64,000 nt of DNA, taken from JAKQIM01 sp964633225 (GTDB lineage: Bacteria > Chloroflexota > Anaerolineae > Anaerolineales > UBA4823). This document shows, piece after piece, positions 42,306-50,759 of this stretch. The translations under genes and the position numbers were made by a program. The DNA lies in NCBI GenBank assembly GCA_964633225.1, contig CAZWFQ010000001.1:163931-227930 (forward strand), in the 5' to 3' direction. Below the pieces are notes generated by a model. It saw only the letters and a program-made list of their open reading frames with translations. It was not told where the DNA came from and did no database searches. How positions within the stretch are numbered: the stretch's first letter is position 1; every line of letters starts with the position of its first letter.

Positions 42306-42692
42306 ATGGAATTGATTGGACGACTGATCTTTGCGGGCAAGGCAGATGGCCTGGCGTTGGTTTCAACGCAGGCCATCTCTTTCTTTGGCGGCGTGGACCC
42401 TGAAACCGGCATCCTGGTTGAGCGCGGCCATGTGTTGGAAGGACAATCTTTGGCGGGGCGGGTGTTGGTCTTCCCAACTGGCAAAGGCTCTACGGTTGGC
42501 TCGTATACGCTGTACCGGCTAAAGCACAATGGGGTGGCCCCTGCCGCGATCATTAATGCGGCGTGCGAAACGATCACCGCAGTGGGTTGTATCATTGCAG
42601 AGATTCCTTGCGTTGACCAGGTGGAGATTGGGGCCATCCAGACCGGTCAGCGGGTGTTGGTGGAGGGGGAGCGGGTGGTTGTGATGGCGTGA
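42306..42692 (+). CDS. AcnX (DUF126) small subunit, probable phosphomevalonate dehydratase small subunit
   Basis: A 128-residue swivelling-domain subunit of the AcnX family of the aconitase superfamily. Features: AISFFGGVDPETGILVERGH, LEGQSLAGRVLVFPTGKGST and GSYTLYRLKHNGVAPAAII, the last with the Ser-containing substrate loop. AcnX enzymes dehydrate either mevalonate 5-phosphate (archaeal-type pathway) or hydroxyprolines. Because the large subunit (56467) sits beside a UbiD-family decarboxylase, I favour phosphomevalonate dehydratase. The start at 42306 gives the family's length; an upstream extension overlaps the DUF4190 gene. The two subunits are 14 kb apart on opposite strands, which is odd for a heteromeric enzyme. 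Confidence 0.85.
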   Translation: MELIGRLIFAGKADGLALVSTQAISFFGGVDPETGILVERGHVLEGQSLAGRVLVFPTGKGSTVGSYTLYRLKHNGVAPAAIINAACETITAVGCIIAEIPCVDQVEIGAIQTGQRVLVEGERVVVMA

Positions 42693-42729
42693 GGGGCGCT
42701 GGCGGGGGCAATTGCCAGGGACCGCCTGT

Positions 42730-43551
42730 TTATTCCAATATGCTGTAAAACAGAAATCGCCCGATGGCTTCGCCAGCCAGGGTGATCACGAAGGCTGGCC
42801 AGAAAAGCAAAGCCGTCTGGAATCTGCCGGATGCAGCGATCGCCAGCAAGAACAGGCTTACCCCGCCTGCCTCCAGGCCCAGGCGCAGTGCCAACAGAGC
42901 CCTGATGCGTGGAGATGGAGAGGCTGAACGTTGGTAGGCAGCTTTGAGGGCCAGGTGGCGTACGGGCTGGGCCTGGACCTGCGCCCAATGCATGGTTGTC
43001 AGGGCCTGGATGCCTAGTAAGAGCAGGGCGGCCCATCTCAGCGGGAAGCCTCTTCCGGCAAGCCCGGTGTCTATGGCTGCCAGGGCCAGGCCGCCCAGCA
43101 AAAAAGCGCTGGCATAGAAGGATGCCAGGGTCAGCCAGGTGCGCCAGGGGGGTAGGCTGCGCAGCATGTAAATGCATGCCATGCAGTACACCAAAGCCAA
43201 CCCTGCCAGCACCGCCAGCCCAGCCAGGCCGCGCTGCAAAGCCTCAGACCCCCAATCCAGCCACAGCAAGAGGATGAACAGGCCGCTTAACCCGGTGAAC
43301 AGGCCCATGAATAAGATCTCACGGCTCAGCCACGATGCGCGCAGATTTGAGATCGCCCGCCAGGCATTGATGGGCGTGCCCAGGTGCAAGAAAGATATCA
43401 GCATGGCGAGCAGGGCCAACGGAGTCGCCAGTAAGAAACCTGGGTGAGGTATCTCTGTTCTGGGCACTCCATAGAACAGGCTGGTGAGCACAAAAAGGCC
43501 AACCGCCAATTGGGCAATGATGGTAAAGAAAACCAGGGAGCGTTCTTTCAC
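42730..43551 (-). CDS. dmsC: DmsC-like membrane anchor subunit of a molybdoenzyme
   Basis: A 273-residue protein with eight predicted membrane helices, like the DMSO reductase anchor subunit DmsC that passes electrons from menaquinol to DmsB. It begins KERSLVFFTIIAQLAVGLFVL and has the family pattern of a histidine in the second helix region (LISFLHLGTPINAWRAI). The GTG start overlaps the dmsB stop by four bases (GTGA) and has AGGAGG ahead, so translation is coupled. It is the last gene of the dms unit and ends near the converging AcnX small-subunit gene. Confidence 0.88.
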   Translation of the reverse strand: MKERSLVFFTIIAQLAVGLFVLTSLFYGVPRTEIPHPGFLLATPLALLAMLISFLHLGTPINAWRAISNLRASWLSREILFMGLFTGLSGLFILLLWLDWGSEALQRGLAGLAVLAGLALVYCMACIYMLRSLPPWRTWLTLASFYASAFLLGGLALAAIDTGLAGRGFPLRWAALLLLGIQALTTMHWAQVQAQPVRHLALKAAYQRSASPSPRIRALLALRLGLEAGGVSLFLLAIAASGRFQTALLFWPAFVITLAGEAIGRFLFYSILE

Positions 43552-44168
43552 CGCACTTCCTCCTGGTTGCCAATCAGCGGTTCTTCCCGCTCAGCCTGGG
43601 GCGCGGCGGCATGTGGGGTCAGCAGGAAAGCAGGGCGGGTGAGGTCTGGGGCTGGCAGAGGGAAAACAGCCTCGGTCAATGGGCCATAACGCGCTTCCAG
43701 CTCGGCGCGGTCGCCGTAATCCAGGGCGCGCAAGGGGCAAGCCGCCACACAGGCGGGGGGACGGCCCTGGTCCAGCTCATCCACACAGAAGGTACACTTG
43801 GTCATGATCCCGGCTTGCTCGTCGTATTGTGGGGCCCCGTAAGGGCAAGCCCAAGCGCAGTAACGGCAGCCCAGGCAGCGCTGTGGGTCGATCAGAACGA
43901 TGCCATCCGGGCGCTGGTGAATGGCCTTGGCAGGGCAGACCTCCATGCAGATGGGTTGTTCGCAGTGATTGCAGGCTATCGAAAGGTTGTAGGCAAAGAC
44001 ACTCTGCTGCCAGGCAGGGCCAGATGGCTGCCAGCCGCCGCCGCTGACCTCGTAGACACGGCGCCAGAGGCGGCCCACCTCAAGCCCGTGCTTGTCTTTG
44101 CAGGCGGCCTGGCATGCCTTGCAGCCGGAACAGGAGGATGAGTCGAAGTAGAAGGTGTAGTGGGTCAT
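43548..44168 (-). CDS. dmsB: DmsB-like iron-sulfur subunit
   Basis: A 206-residue ferredoxin-type subunit with four cysteine clusters for four 4Fe-4S centres: CSGCKACQAACK, CNHCEQPICMEVCP, CLGCRYCAWACP and the CTFCVDELDQGRPPACVAACP pair. Spacing and order match DmsB/NrfC/PsrB proteins. It passes electrons between the membrane anchor and the molybdopterin subunit. The ATG is at 44168; its start is separated from dmsA by the GxxExxY cassette, 44192-44686, which may carry or disturb the transcript. No signal peptide is present. Confidence 0.92.
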   Translation of the reverse strand: MTHYTFYFDSSSCSGCKACQAACKDKHGLEVGRLWRRVYEVSGGGWQPSGPAWQQSVFAYNLSIACNHCEQPICMEVCPAKAIHQRPDGIVLIDPQRCLGCRYCAWACPYGAPQYDEQAGIMTKCTFCVDELDQGRPPACVAACPLRALDYGDRAELEARYGPLTEAVFPLPAPDLTRPAFLLTPHAAAPQAEREEPLIGNQEEVR

Positions 44169-44191
44169 CAGAGTTTAAAAAAATTGCAACA

Positions 44192-44213
44192 AGATATAAG
44201 GATACAAGGATGT
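44192..44213 (+). repeat. Left inverted repeat flanking the GxxExxY gene
   Basis: AGATATAAGGATACAAGGATGT is the inverted copy of the repeat at 44665-44686, 20 of 22 bases matching. A second shorter inverted pair (AAGGATGCAAA near 44233 and TTGCATCCT near 44705) also flanks the gene. Confidence 0.7.
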
Positions 44214-44247
44214 GATGGAATAATGTGTGAGTAAGGATGCAAATGCT

Positions 44248-44634
44248 TTAAGCTGGCTTTTGGGGAGGGTAGAGGCGGTGGACGAGCATTCGAGGGGTGC
44301 CAAAATTGATCAATAAGCCAACTTGTAAGTTGCTGGCTTTTAAGTAATTGATTACTTGGGCTTTGTGCTCTGTAGTGAGAGCAGATACTGCCTTCAATTC
44401 TACGATCACCTTGTCTTCGACGAGAAAATCGGCGTAGAACTTCCCGACAATCTCGCCTCGAAACATGACAGTATGTTCATATTGAGCCTGAGCCTTCAAC
44501 CCTTTTTGTTTGAAGGCAATCTCGACGGCATGTTGGTAAACCGATTCTAGAAAACCGGCCCCCAATTCATTGCTCACCTCAAAACAAGCCTCGATAATTT
44601 TGGCCGTCAGTTCTTCATACAGGTATTTTGGCAT
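44248..44634 (-). CDS. GxxExxY protein (PD-(D/E)XK nuclease-like), probable mobile cassette
   Basis: A 128-residue protein of the GxxExxY family, named for the motif seen here as GFLESVY within LGAGFLESVYQHAVEIAF. A PD-(D/E)XK-type core is present: YADFLVEDKVIVELKAV supplies the D..ExK residues, followed by AQVINYLKASNLQVGLLINFG. The function of the family is unknown; a nuclease role is inferred from the fold. It is inserted between dmsB and dmsA on the same strand and flanked by inverted repeats rich in TATATCCT/AGGATATA, as often seen around such genes in environmental bacteria. Confidence 0.9.
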   Translation of the reverse strand: MPKYLYEELTAKIIEACFEVSNELGAGFLESVYQHAVEIAFKQKGLKAQAQYEHTVMFRGEIVGKFYADFLVEDKVIVELKAVSALTTEHKAQVINYLKASNLQVGLLINFGTPRMLVHRLYPPQKPA

Positions 44635-44664
44635 ACTGGCCTCCTAGAAAAACATTCTTGTCAG

Positions 44665-44686
44665 ACATCCTTATATCCTTATATCC
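44665..44686 (+). repeat. Right inverted repeat flanking the GxxExxY gene
   Basis: ACATCCTTATATCCTTATATCC, the inverted partner of 44192-44213. More ATCCTG copies follow to about 44730 (CATCCTG, ATATCCTG, AAATCCTG), giving a short tract of degenerate repeats before dmsA. Confidence 0.7.
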
Positions 44687-44733
44687 TGTTAAATCGCCTT
44701 TCGCTTGCATCCTGAAATATCCTGCAAATCCTG

Positions 44734-47025
44734 TTAAACGCTTTTTTCTACCTCAACCATGATTGTGTGTTGGGCAGTGGCAAAGGCCAGCGGGGTCCAG
44801 CGCTCAGAGGTGAGCACATTGACACAGCCGCGGCGGTCAACGCCGTTGGCGTCGGGGGTCCACCAGGCGCCCTGGGGAATATCCACCACGCCTGGCAGGA
44901 TGCGCGGGGTGAGGCGGCAGGGAAGGATGATGGTGCCGCGATCGTTGAAGACCCGCACCAGGTCGCCATCTTGCAGCCCACGCGGCTCGGCATCCAGGGG
45001 GTTGATGAAAATGCGCTGCGGGAAGGCCTCGTCGAGATAATCGTTGTTGTCGTGCGTCGAGTGGACGCGGTGCATCGAGTGATGGCCGATGGCCTGCAAG
45101 GGGTACAAGCTGGCTTCGGGGCCAAAGGGTGATTCCCATTCTTGAATATACTTGGGCACTGCTGGAATTTCATCCGGGCGGCCCAGCTCGTAAAGCTTTT
45201 GAGAGAAGATTTCGATCTTGCCGGAGGGGGTGGGTAGGGGATGTTTTTGCGGGTCGCGGCGGAAGTCGGCAAAAGCCACCGCCGGCTGCTCCACCGGGCG
45301 GGCATAGCCCCCAGCATTGCTGGCTGTCAGCTCATCGAGAGATGGCAGGTCAGGGAAGCGGCGTTGGCGGAACTGCTCCAACGACCATGCCACCCAGGCG
45401 CGTTCATCGCGTCCCTCGGTAAAGGCCGGGCCAATCCCCAGCCGTTCGGCCACATCAGCACAGATGCGGTAATCGGTGCGGCACTCTCCGGGGGCTGCCA
45501 CCAGGGGCGGCAGGAGGATCACCTCGTCGCCGTATTTCCAGCCATCCTGCACGCCCCAGGTTTCGAACTGGGTGCAGGCAGGCAAGATCAGGTCGGCGAA
45601 ACGTCCGGATGGGGTCAGAAAATTATCTTGCACCGCAATGAATTCGACCAGGGATTCATCAGCCAGGATGCGGGCGTTGCGGTTGACGTTGGCATGTTGG
45701 TTGATGAGGATGTTGCTGGCAACGGCGTAGATGAGCTTGATGTTGTTGTTGAGCGTCTCTTGGCCCTCGGGCAGGCCGGTGATGCCGTGCTGGCGGCCCA
45801 ATTCTTTCCCGCGCAGCACCGCTTCGGTCCACAAGAAGACCGGGATGCTCGCTCCAACTGGGTTTGGGCCAGGTGGAAATACATTCCAGAGCGGTCCGCC
45901 ATCCGGGGCTTGCAGGCCCAGGCCTGAGGCCCAGCCACCGGGCACACCCACGTTCCCGGTGATGGCGGCCAGCACACAGCCGGCCCGCACCACTTGCTCG
46001 CCGTAAGCGCGGCGCTGCATGCCGGTGCCCTGGTAGAGCACGCCGGGTTTGATGGTGGCATACTGGCGGGCGATGCGCCGGATGGTGCCGGCGGGCACGG
46101 CGGTGATCGGTTCGGCCCATTCGGGGGTCTTGGGCGTGCCATCGCTCCTGCCCAGGATATAGTCGCTGTAGCTCTCGGCGTCTTCGCAGCCGGGCGGCAT
46201 CTGAGAGGCATCAAAGCCCAGGCAGTGCGTGCGTACAAAATCGGCGTCGTAAAGCCCCTCGTTGAGCATCACATAGGCCATGGCGCTCATCATGGCGGCG
46301 TCGGTGCCGGGGCGAATTGGGATCCATTCGTCCGCCAGGGCCGCCGCAGACAGGGAGTGGCGCGGGTCAATGCAAACCACGTGCGCACCGCGCTGGCGCG
46401 CCAGCTTGATGAAGTATTCGCTGTTGGTGCCGTCGCGCATTTCAGCCGGGTTCCAACCCCACATCAGGATATACCTGGCGTTCAACCAGTCCTGGCGTTG
46501 GTTGCCGGTCTGCAAGGTGCCGTAGACGGTGGGCGTGGCAACGTTAATCGCCCCCCAAGAATACGAGTTCCAGATCCCCAGGCAGCCGCCAAAGCAGTTC
46601 AGCAGGCGGCGGGCCACCTGTGACCCGTTGACCTGGTTGTATGAACCGGTGCCATAGGGGACGAAGAGCGCACTGTTGCCGTAGGTCTGCTTGACGCGTT
46701 CAAGCTGAGATGCCAGCAGATCAATGGCGCTTTCCCAAGAGATGCGCTCAAAGCGGCCCTCGCCGCGCCGCCCGACCCGCCGCAGCGGATGCAGCAGGCG
46801 GTCGGGATGGTATTGGCGGCGCAGGTAAGAGCGGCCGCGCGTGCAGGCCCGCAGTTGCGGGTTCGAGACCAGGTCTGGGCGGTCGTCGGTCTCCAGGCGG
46901 GTGATGACCCCATCCTGGATATGGGCGATCAGCAGGCAGCGCCCGCCGCAGTTGTGGGCCGGGCAGCCCACGCGCACGATGCGCTCGGGAGATTTTGGGG
47001 GTTTTGAAGTGGATGCGCCTGGCAT
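44734..47025 (-). CDS. dmsA: DmsA-like molybdopterin oxidoreductase catalytic subunit
   Basis: A 763-residue member of the DMSO reductase family. The N-terminal cysteines (GCPAHNCGGRC, then ACTRGRS) bind a 4Fe-4S cluster. Further blocks: RISWESAIDLLASQLERV, YGTGSYNQVNG, NSYSWGAINVATPTVYG where the Ser of SYS is the likely molybdenum ligand as in DmsA, ILMWGWNPAEMRDG, and the C-terminal cofactor domain IFINPLDAEPRGLQDGDLVRVFND. It likely reduces an N- or S-oxide, substrate unknown. No twin-arginine signal is seen: the protein begins MPGASTSKPPKSPERIVRVG and the frame upstream has no start or RR motif. The enzyme may thus face the cytoplasm. Confidence 0.93.
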   Translation of the reverse strand: MPGASTSKPPKSPERIVRVGCPAHNCGGRCLLIAHIQDGVITRLETDDRPDLVSNPQLRACTRGRSYLRRQYHPDRLLHPLRRVGRRGEGRFERISWESAIDLLASQLERVKQTYGNSALFVPYGTGSYNQVNGSQVARRLLNCFGGCLGIWNSYSWGAINVATPTVYGTLQTGNQRQDWLNARYILMWGWNPAEMRDGTNSEYFIKLARQRGAHVVCIDPRHSLSAAALADEWIPIRPGTDAAMMSAMAYVMLNEGLYDADFVRTHCLGFDASQMPPGCEDAESYSDYILGRSDGTPKTPEWAEPITAVPAGTIRRIARQYATIKPGVLYQGTGMQRRAYGEQVVRAGCVLAAITGNVGVPGGWASGLGLQAPDGGPLWNVFPPGPNPVGASIPVFLWTEAVLRGKELGRQHGITGLPEGQETLNNNIKLIYAVASNILINQHANVNRNARILADESLVEFIAVQDNFLTPSGRFADLILPACTQFETWGVQDGWKYGDEVILLPPLVAAPGECRTDYRICADVAERLGIGPAFTEGRDERAWVAWSLEQFRQRRFPDLPSLDELTASNAGGYARPVEQPAVAFADFRRDPQKHPLPTPSGKIEIFSQKLYELGRPDEIPAVPKYIQEWESPFGPEASLYPLQAIGHHSMHRVHSTHDNNDYLDEAFPQRIFINPLDAEPRGLQDGDLVRVFNDRGTIILPCRLTPRILPGVVDIPQGAWWTPDANGVDRRGCVNVLTSERWTPLAFATAQHTIMVEVEKSV

Positions 47026-47107
47026 AAGTGCTTGGTATTCACCGGTCGTTATGATTTTCTGTATGGAAACCTGGCCCTTATTTCTTATTGCATTCGTGGT
47101 TAGGTTC

Positions 47108-47127
47108 GGATATCATAAGGATATCAT
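47108..47127. repeat. Tandem 9-bp repeats in the dmsA / giant-protein intergenic region
   Basis: GGATATCAT (47108-47116) is repeated at 47119-47127 after AA, an 11-bp period that places both copies on the same face of the helix. It lies between divergent genes dmsA and the 1127-residue protein and could bind a regulator; no known motif matches. Confidence 0.4.
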
Positions 47128-47220
47128 ATTATTAAGGTAGTTATTACCGCCAGGTGGCAATCGCCATCATTTTAATCCCGTTTATGGGTATATGTTTTGT
47201 TGGGAAGGAGTCATTTGCTT

Positions 47221-50200
47221 ATGAGATCGAACACCTGGGTGTTACCGTTGCAGCGAGCCGGGACCTTAGCCCTGGCATTGGTAATCAGTTTTTTTGGTGT
47301 ATTCCCGGCAGGTGTGGCAGTGGCGGATGGTTTGCCCGCAGTTGATGCGGCACCGCTGTTTGACGATGCCTTGTCTCCTGGAGTCTCCCTGATCAACATG
47401 CCGCAGGCCGATGGCGATGAAAACTGGCAGGCGGGCTTTCACCTTCCTGGGGTAAATGCGAATGTGTATGCTTTGGCGATGGACAGCCAGGGCAATCTCT
47501 ACGCTGGGGGTGACTTCACGAACGCCGGTGGGGTGCCTGTTAAGTACGTGGCTCGTTGGGATGGCGCCTCATGGAGCGCGTTGGGCGATGGGTTCAATAA
47601 CCGGGTGTGGGCCTTGGCTGTGGGGCCGGATGATACGGTGTATGCCAGCGGCGATTTCATATTCGATGGCGGCGACGGTTCGATCACCTATAACCGGGTC
47701 GCCAGGTGGGATGGCGCTGCCTGGCAGCCGATGGGAAGCGGGATGAGCAGCAGTGTGTATGCCCTGGCTTACGGCCCGGATGGAAGGCTGTATGCTGGCG
47801 GCCAATTAACCGTCGTGTATTGGGAGGACGATGCCTGGCATAACCTGGGCGCGGGCATTTCGAATAACGCGGTGCGGGCTTTGGCCTTTGACGGCAGCGG
47901 CGCTTTGCTGGTGGGGGGCACCTTTACGGATGGCGGCGGGGTGGCGGCTGCCGACCGGGTGGCGCGCTGGAGCAGCACGGGCGGCTGGGAGCCCCTGGGA
48001 ATAGGGATTGAGAACGGCGGTGTATATGCCCTGGCCTGGGATGGCACCCATATATACGCCGGCGGCAATTTCACCAAGGCCGGCGGACTGGCTGCCAGCA
48101 GCATTGCCGTGTGGAATGGCTCAGGTTGGTCGGCCCTTGGCAGTGGCGTGAACAGCCTCAGCTACGTCTATGCCTTGCAGTGGGATGGCAGTGGTTTATT
48201 CGTGGGCGGGTCATTTACCTCGGATGGCTCAGGGGCGATTCTTTACAGCCGGGTTGCCTATTGGAGCGAGGGTGTTTGGTCACCTCTGGAATACAATGGG
48301 GTGAATGGGGTGGGGAATGCGGTGCGTGCCTTGCTGTTGGATGATGCGGGCGACCTGTGGTTGGGGGGCGTCTTTGACACGGCTGGGGGGATCACGGTCG
48401 ATCGCGTTGCCCGCTGGGACGGCGCAGCCTGGTCTTCTACCGGGCAGGGCCTGGATGGCGCCGTGTACGCCCTGGTGTGGGATGGCTTGGGCAGCTTCTA
48501 CGCCGGGGGAGACTTCACCCATGCCGGCGGCGTGCCTGCCAACCGTGTGGCGCGCTGGGATGGGGTGCGCTGGCATGCCTTGGGCAGCGGTATGGAGGAG
48601 ACAGTGCGGGCCCTGGCGTTGGATGACAGCGGCAACCTGTACGCTGGCGGCGATTTCCTTACCGCAGATGGCGCATCTGCCAACCACGTGGCGTATTGGA
48701 ACGGCTCTGCCTGGCAAGCTTTGGGCGGCGGGATCAATGACGTGACGAGTAACGCCGTGAACGCCCTGGTATTTGACCCCGTCAGCGATGTGTTGTATGC
48801 CGGCGGCAACTTCTTGAACGTCAACGCCGGCTCGCTTCCAGCGAACCGGGTGGCGCAGTGGAACGGGACCTCTTGGGCAGCCCTGGGGCCGGGTGTTGAT
48901 AACACGGTGCGGGCCCTGGCATTGGATGGGGCTGGGGATTTGGTTGTTGGCGGCGATTTCATTGATACTGGCGATGATCTCATTCGGCTCAATTACGTGG
49001 GCCTGTGGGATGGCGCAAATTGGAATGCCTTGGGCGGCGGCACGGTGGGCGTCAATGGCAGTGTGCGCACACTGGCTATTGACCCCGACGGCAAGCTGTA
49101 TGTTGGCGGTGCTTTCACCTCTGCTGGCGGCATGTCTGGGGCGGGGCGCATTGCCAGTTGGGATGGCGCCGCCTGGGGCTTGCTGGGCAACGGTATGAAT
49201 GGACCGGTGTACAGCATTGCCTTTGGTGAGATGAGCGTGTTCGTGGGCGGCGATTTTGACCTGGCTGGTGGTTGGGATGCCTTCCGCATTGCCGAGTGGA
49301 ACGATGGCGAATGGCTGGCCCTGGGCAGCGGCACAAATTCGGGAGGGGTGGTAAATGCCCTGGCCCCCAACGGTGCCGGTGGCCTGTATGCCGCCGGGGC
49401 TTTCACCACGGCCGGCCTGAAGCCGTCTGTGCGCTTCGGCTACTGGAATATGCCCAATTTTGCCCCTACGGCCAGGCCAGATACCTACAGTGTGCCTGAA
49501 GATTCTCCCCTCAGCGTGGCACAACCCGGGGTGCTGGGGAATGATATTGACCGCAACCAGGATCCCATCACCGCCACGTTACAAAGCGCCCCCGCGCTGG
49601 GCGACCTGACCCTGGATTCCAGCGGCGCGTTGACCTATACCGCCCCTCTGGATTATAACGGGGTGATTACTTTCTCATACATGGCCTCAGATGGTATCTT
49701 GACCGCCACCGCCCAGGTGACCATTACGGTCGCCCCGGTCAATGATGCCCCAACCGCCCTGGATGACGGTTTTGTGGGCGTGGAGGACGAAGTCCTTGTA
49801 GTGCCTGCACCGGGCGTGCTGGAAAATGATGATGACTTGGATGGCGATAGCTTATCGGCTGTTCAGGCGGTGTTAGACCCGGCCCTGGGCAATCTGAGCC
49901 TGTACCCGGATGGCCATTTCGTCTATACCCCCGCGCTGAACTTGAGCGGCCTGGTCACATTCACCTACCTTGCCTCTGATGGTATCTTGACGAACACTGC
50001 CGTGGTTAGCGTTCAGCTCAGCAATCTCAATGATCCCCCCTTGGTGGAGGCAGGTTCTTCGCTCACCATCACCGAAGGTATACCGATTGTTTTTGCGGGC
50101 AGCTATAGTGATCCTGATGGTGAGACTGCTTCATTGATCCGCTGGGATTTTGGCGATGGGACTGGGTTAATGGGGACGCTGGCCCCTAATCATACCTATC

Positions 50201-50604
50201 AAGATAACGGGCTGTTCGCGGTTCAGCTTGCGGTCACCGATAATGCTGGCGCCACTGGCTTTGACTGGCTGACGGTGACGGTGGACAACGTGGCGCCTAC
50301 GTTGTTGCCGGTGCAGGCCTTCTCTACGGTTCGGATTGGCGAACCCCTGATGATGACGATCTCTTTTACAGACCCGGGGCTGTTGGATACCCATGAGGCA
50401 AGGATCGACTGGGAACAAAATGTTTATCATACGGTGTATATCAACGCTGGCGTGCGCCAATTTGCGGTGGATCATGCTTTTGATGAGGTGGGTGATTACC
50501 CGGTGCACGTGCGTATAACCGATGATGACGGCGAATTGGGCGAGATCACCTTTATGGTAACGGTGGTCAAACACCGCGTGCTGCTGCCGGTCATACAGCG
50601 CTAG
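47221..50604 (+). CDS. Secreted beta-propeller/cadherin-like/PKD protein, 1127 residues
   Basis: Exported by a signal peptide (TLALALVISFFGVFPAGVAVA). Residues ~70-760 are about 13 repeats of some 50 residues with the consensus VYALA.D..G.LYAGGDFT.AGG....VA.WDG..W..LG.G, predicted to fold as beta-propeller(s). Two cadherin-like units follow (for example PTARPDTYSVPEDSPLSV, GVLGNDIDRNQDPITATL), then two PKD-type units (WDFGDGTG). The end, KHRVLLPVIQR, is shared in type with the next gene. Start at the ATG with AAGGAG ten bases ahead; an earlier TTG is unlikely. A likely surface adhesin or glycan-binding protein; partner unknown. It is a paralogue of the gene at 50760. Confidence 0.85.
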   Translation: MRSNTWVLPLQRAGTLALALVISFFGVFPAGVAVADGLPAVDAAPLFDDALSPGVSLINMPQADGDENWQAGFHLPGVNANVYALAMDSQGNLYAGGDFTNAGGVPVKYVARWDGASWSALGDGFNNRVWALAVGPDDTVYASGDFIFDGGDGSITYNRVARWDGAAWQPMGSGMSSSVYALAYGPDGRLYAGGQLTVVYWEDDAWHNLGAGISNNAVRALAFDGSGALLVGGTFTDGGGVAAADRVARWSSTGGWEPLGIGIENGGVYALAWDGTHIYAGGNFTKAGGLAASSIAVWNGSGWSALGSGVNSLSYVYALQWDGSGLFVGGSFTSDGSGAILYSRVAYWSEGVWSPLEYNGVNGVGNAVRALLLDDAGDLWLGGVFDTAGGITVDRVARWDGAAWSSTGQGLDGAVYALVWDGLGSFYAGGDFTHAGGVPANRVARWDGVRWHALGSGMEETVRALALDDSGNLYAGGDFLTADGASANHVAYWNGSAWQALGGGINDVTSNAVNALVFDPVSDVLYAGGNFLNVNAGSLPANRVAQWNGTSWAALGPGVDNTVRALALDGAGDLVVGGDFIDTGDDLIRLNYVGLWDGANWNALGGGTVGVNGSVRTLAIDPDGKLYVGGAFTSAGGMSGAGRIASWDGAAWGLLGNGMNGPVYSIAFGEMSVFVGGDFDLAGGWDAFRIAEWNDGEWLALGSGTNSGGVVNALAPNGAGGLYAAGAFTTAGLKPSVRFGYWNMPNFAPTARPDTYSVPEDSPLSVAQPGVLGNDIDRNQDPITATLQSAPALGDLTLDSSGALTYTAPLDYNGVITFSYMASDGILTATAQVTITVAPVNDAPTALDDGFVGVEDEVLVVPAPGVLENDDDLDGDSLSAVQAVLDPALGNLSLYPDGHFVYTPALNLSGLVTFTYLASDGILTNTAVVSVQLSNLNDPPLVEAGSSLTITEGIPIVFAGSYSDPDGETASLIRWDFGDGTGLMGTLAPNHTYQDNGLFAVQLAVTDNAGATGFDWLTVTVDNVAPTLLPVQAFSTVRIGEPLMMTISFTDPGLLDTHEARIDWEQNVYHTVYINAGVRQFAVDHAFDEVGDYPVHVRITDDDGELGEITFMVTVVKHRVLLPVIQR

Positions 50605-50649
50605 GGAGTACATGACAAATTTGATAATACCCAGAATACGATTCTTTGC

Positions 50650-50655
50650 TATACT
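50650..50655 (+). promoter_or_regulatory. Extended -10 promoter of the 1491-residue protein gene
   Basis: TTTGCTATACT reads as TG-C-TATACT. Expected start near 50662, giving a leader of about 98 bases with AGGAG eight bases before the ATG. -35 weak. Confidence 0.42.
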
Positions 50656-50759
50656 ATTCCATGAGCAAAGCGTGCCAACTCAAAAACGCACTCATTTGGA
50701 ACCTCATGTTGGGTAAGTTAACCGAATCTGTTTTCACTATTTAACCAGGAGAGATACGC

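Noticed and set aside
48280..49524. 414-codon open frame antisense to the propeller repeats
   Set aside because: Same reason; its repetitive sequence mirrors the sense-strand repeats.
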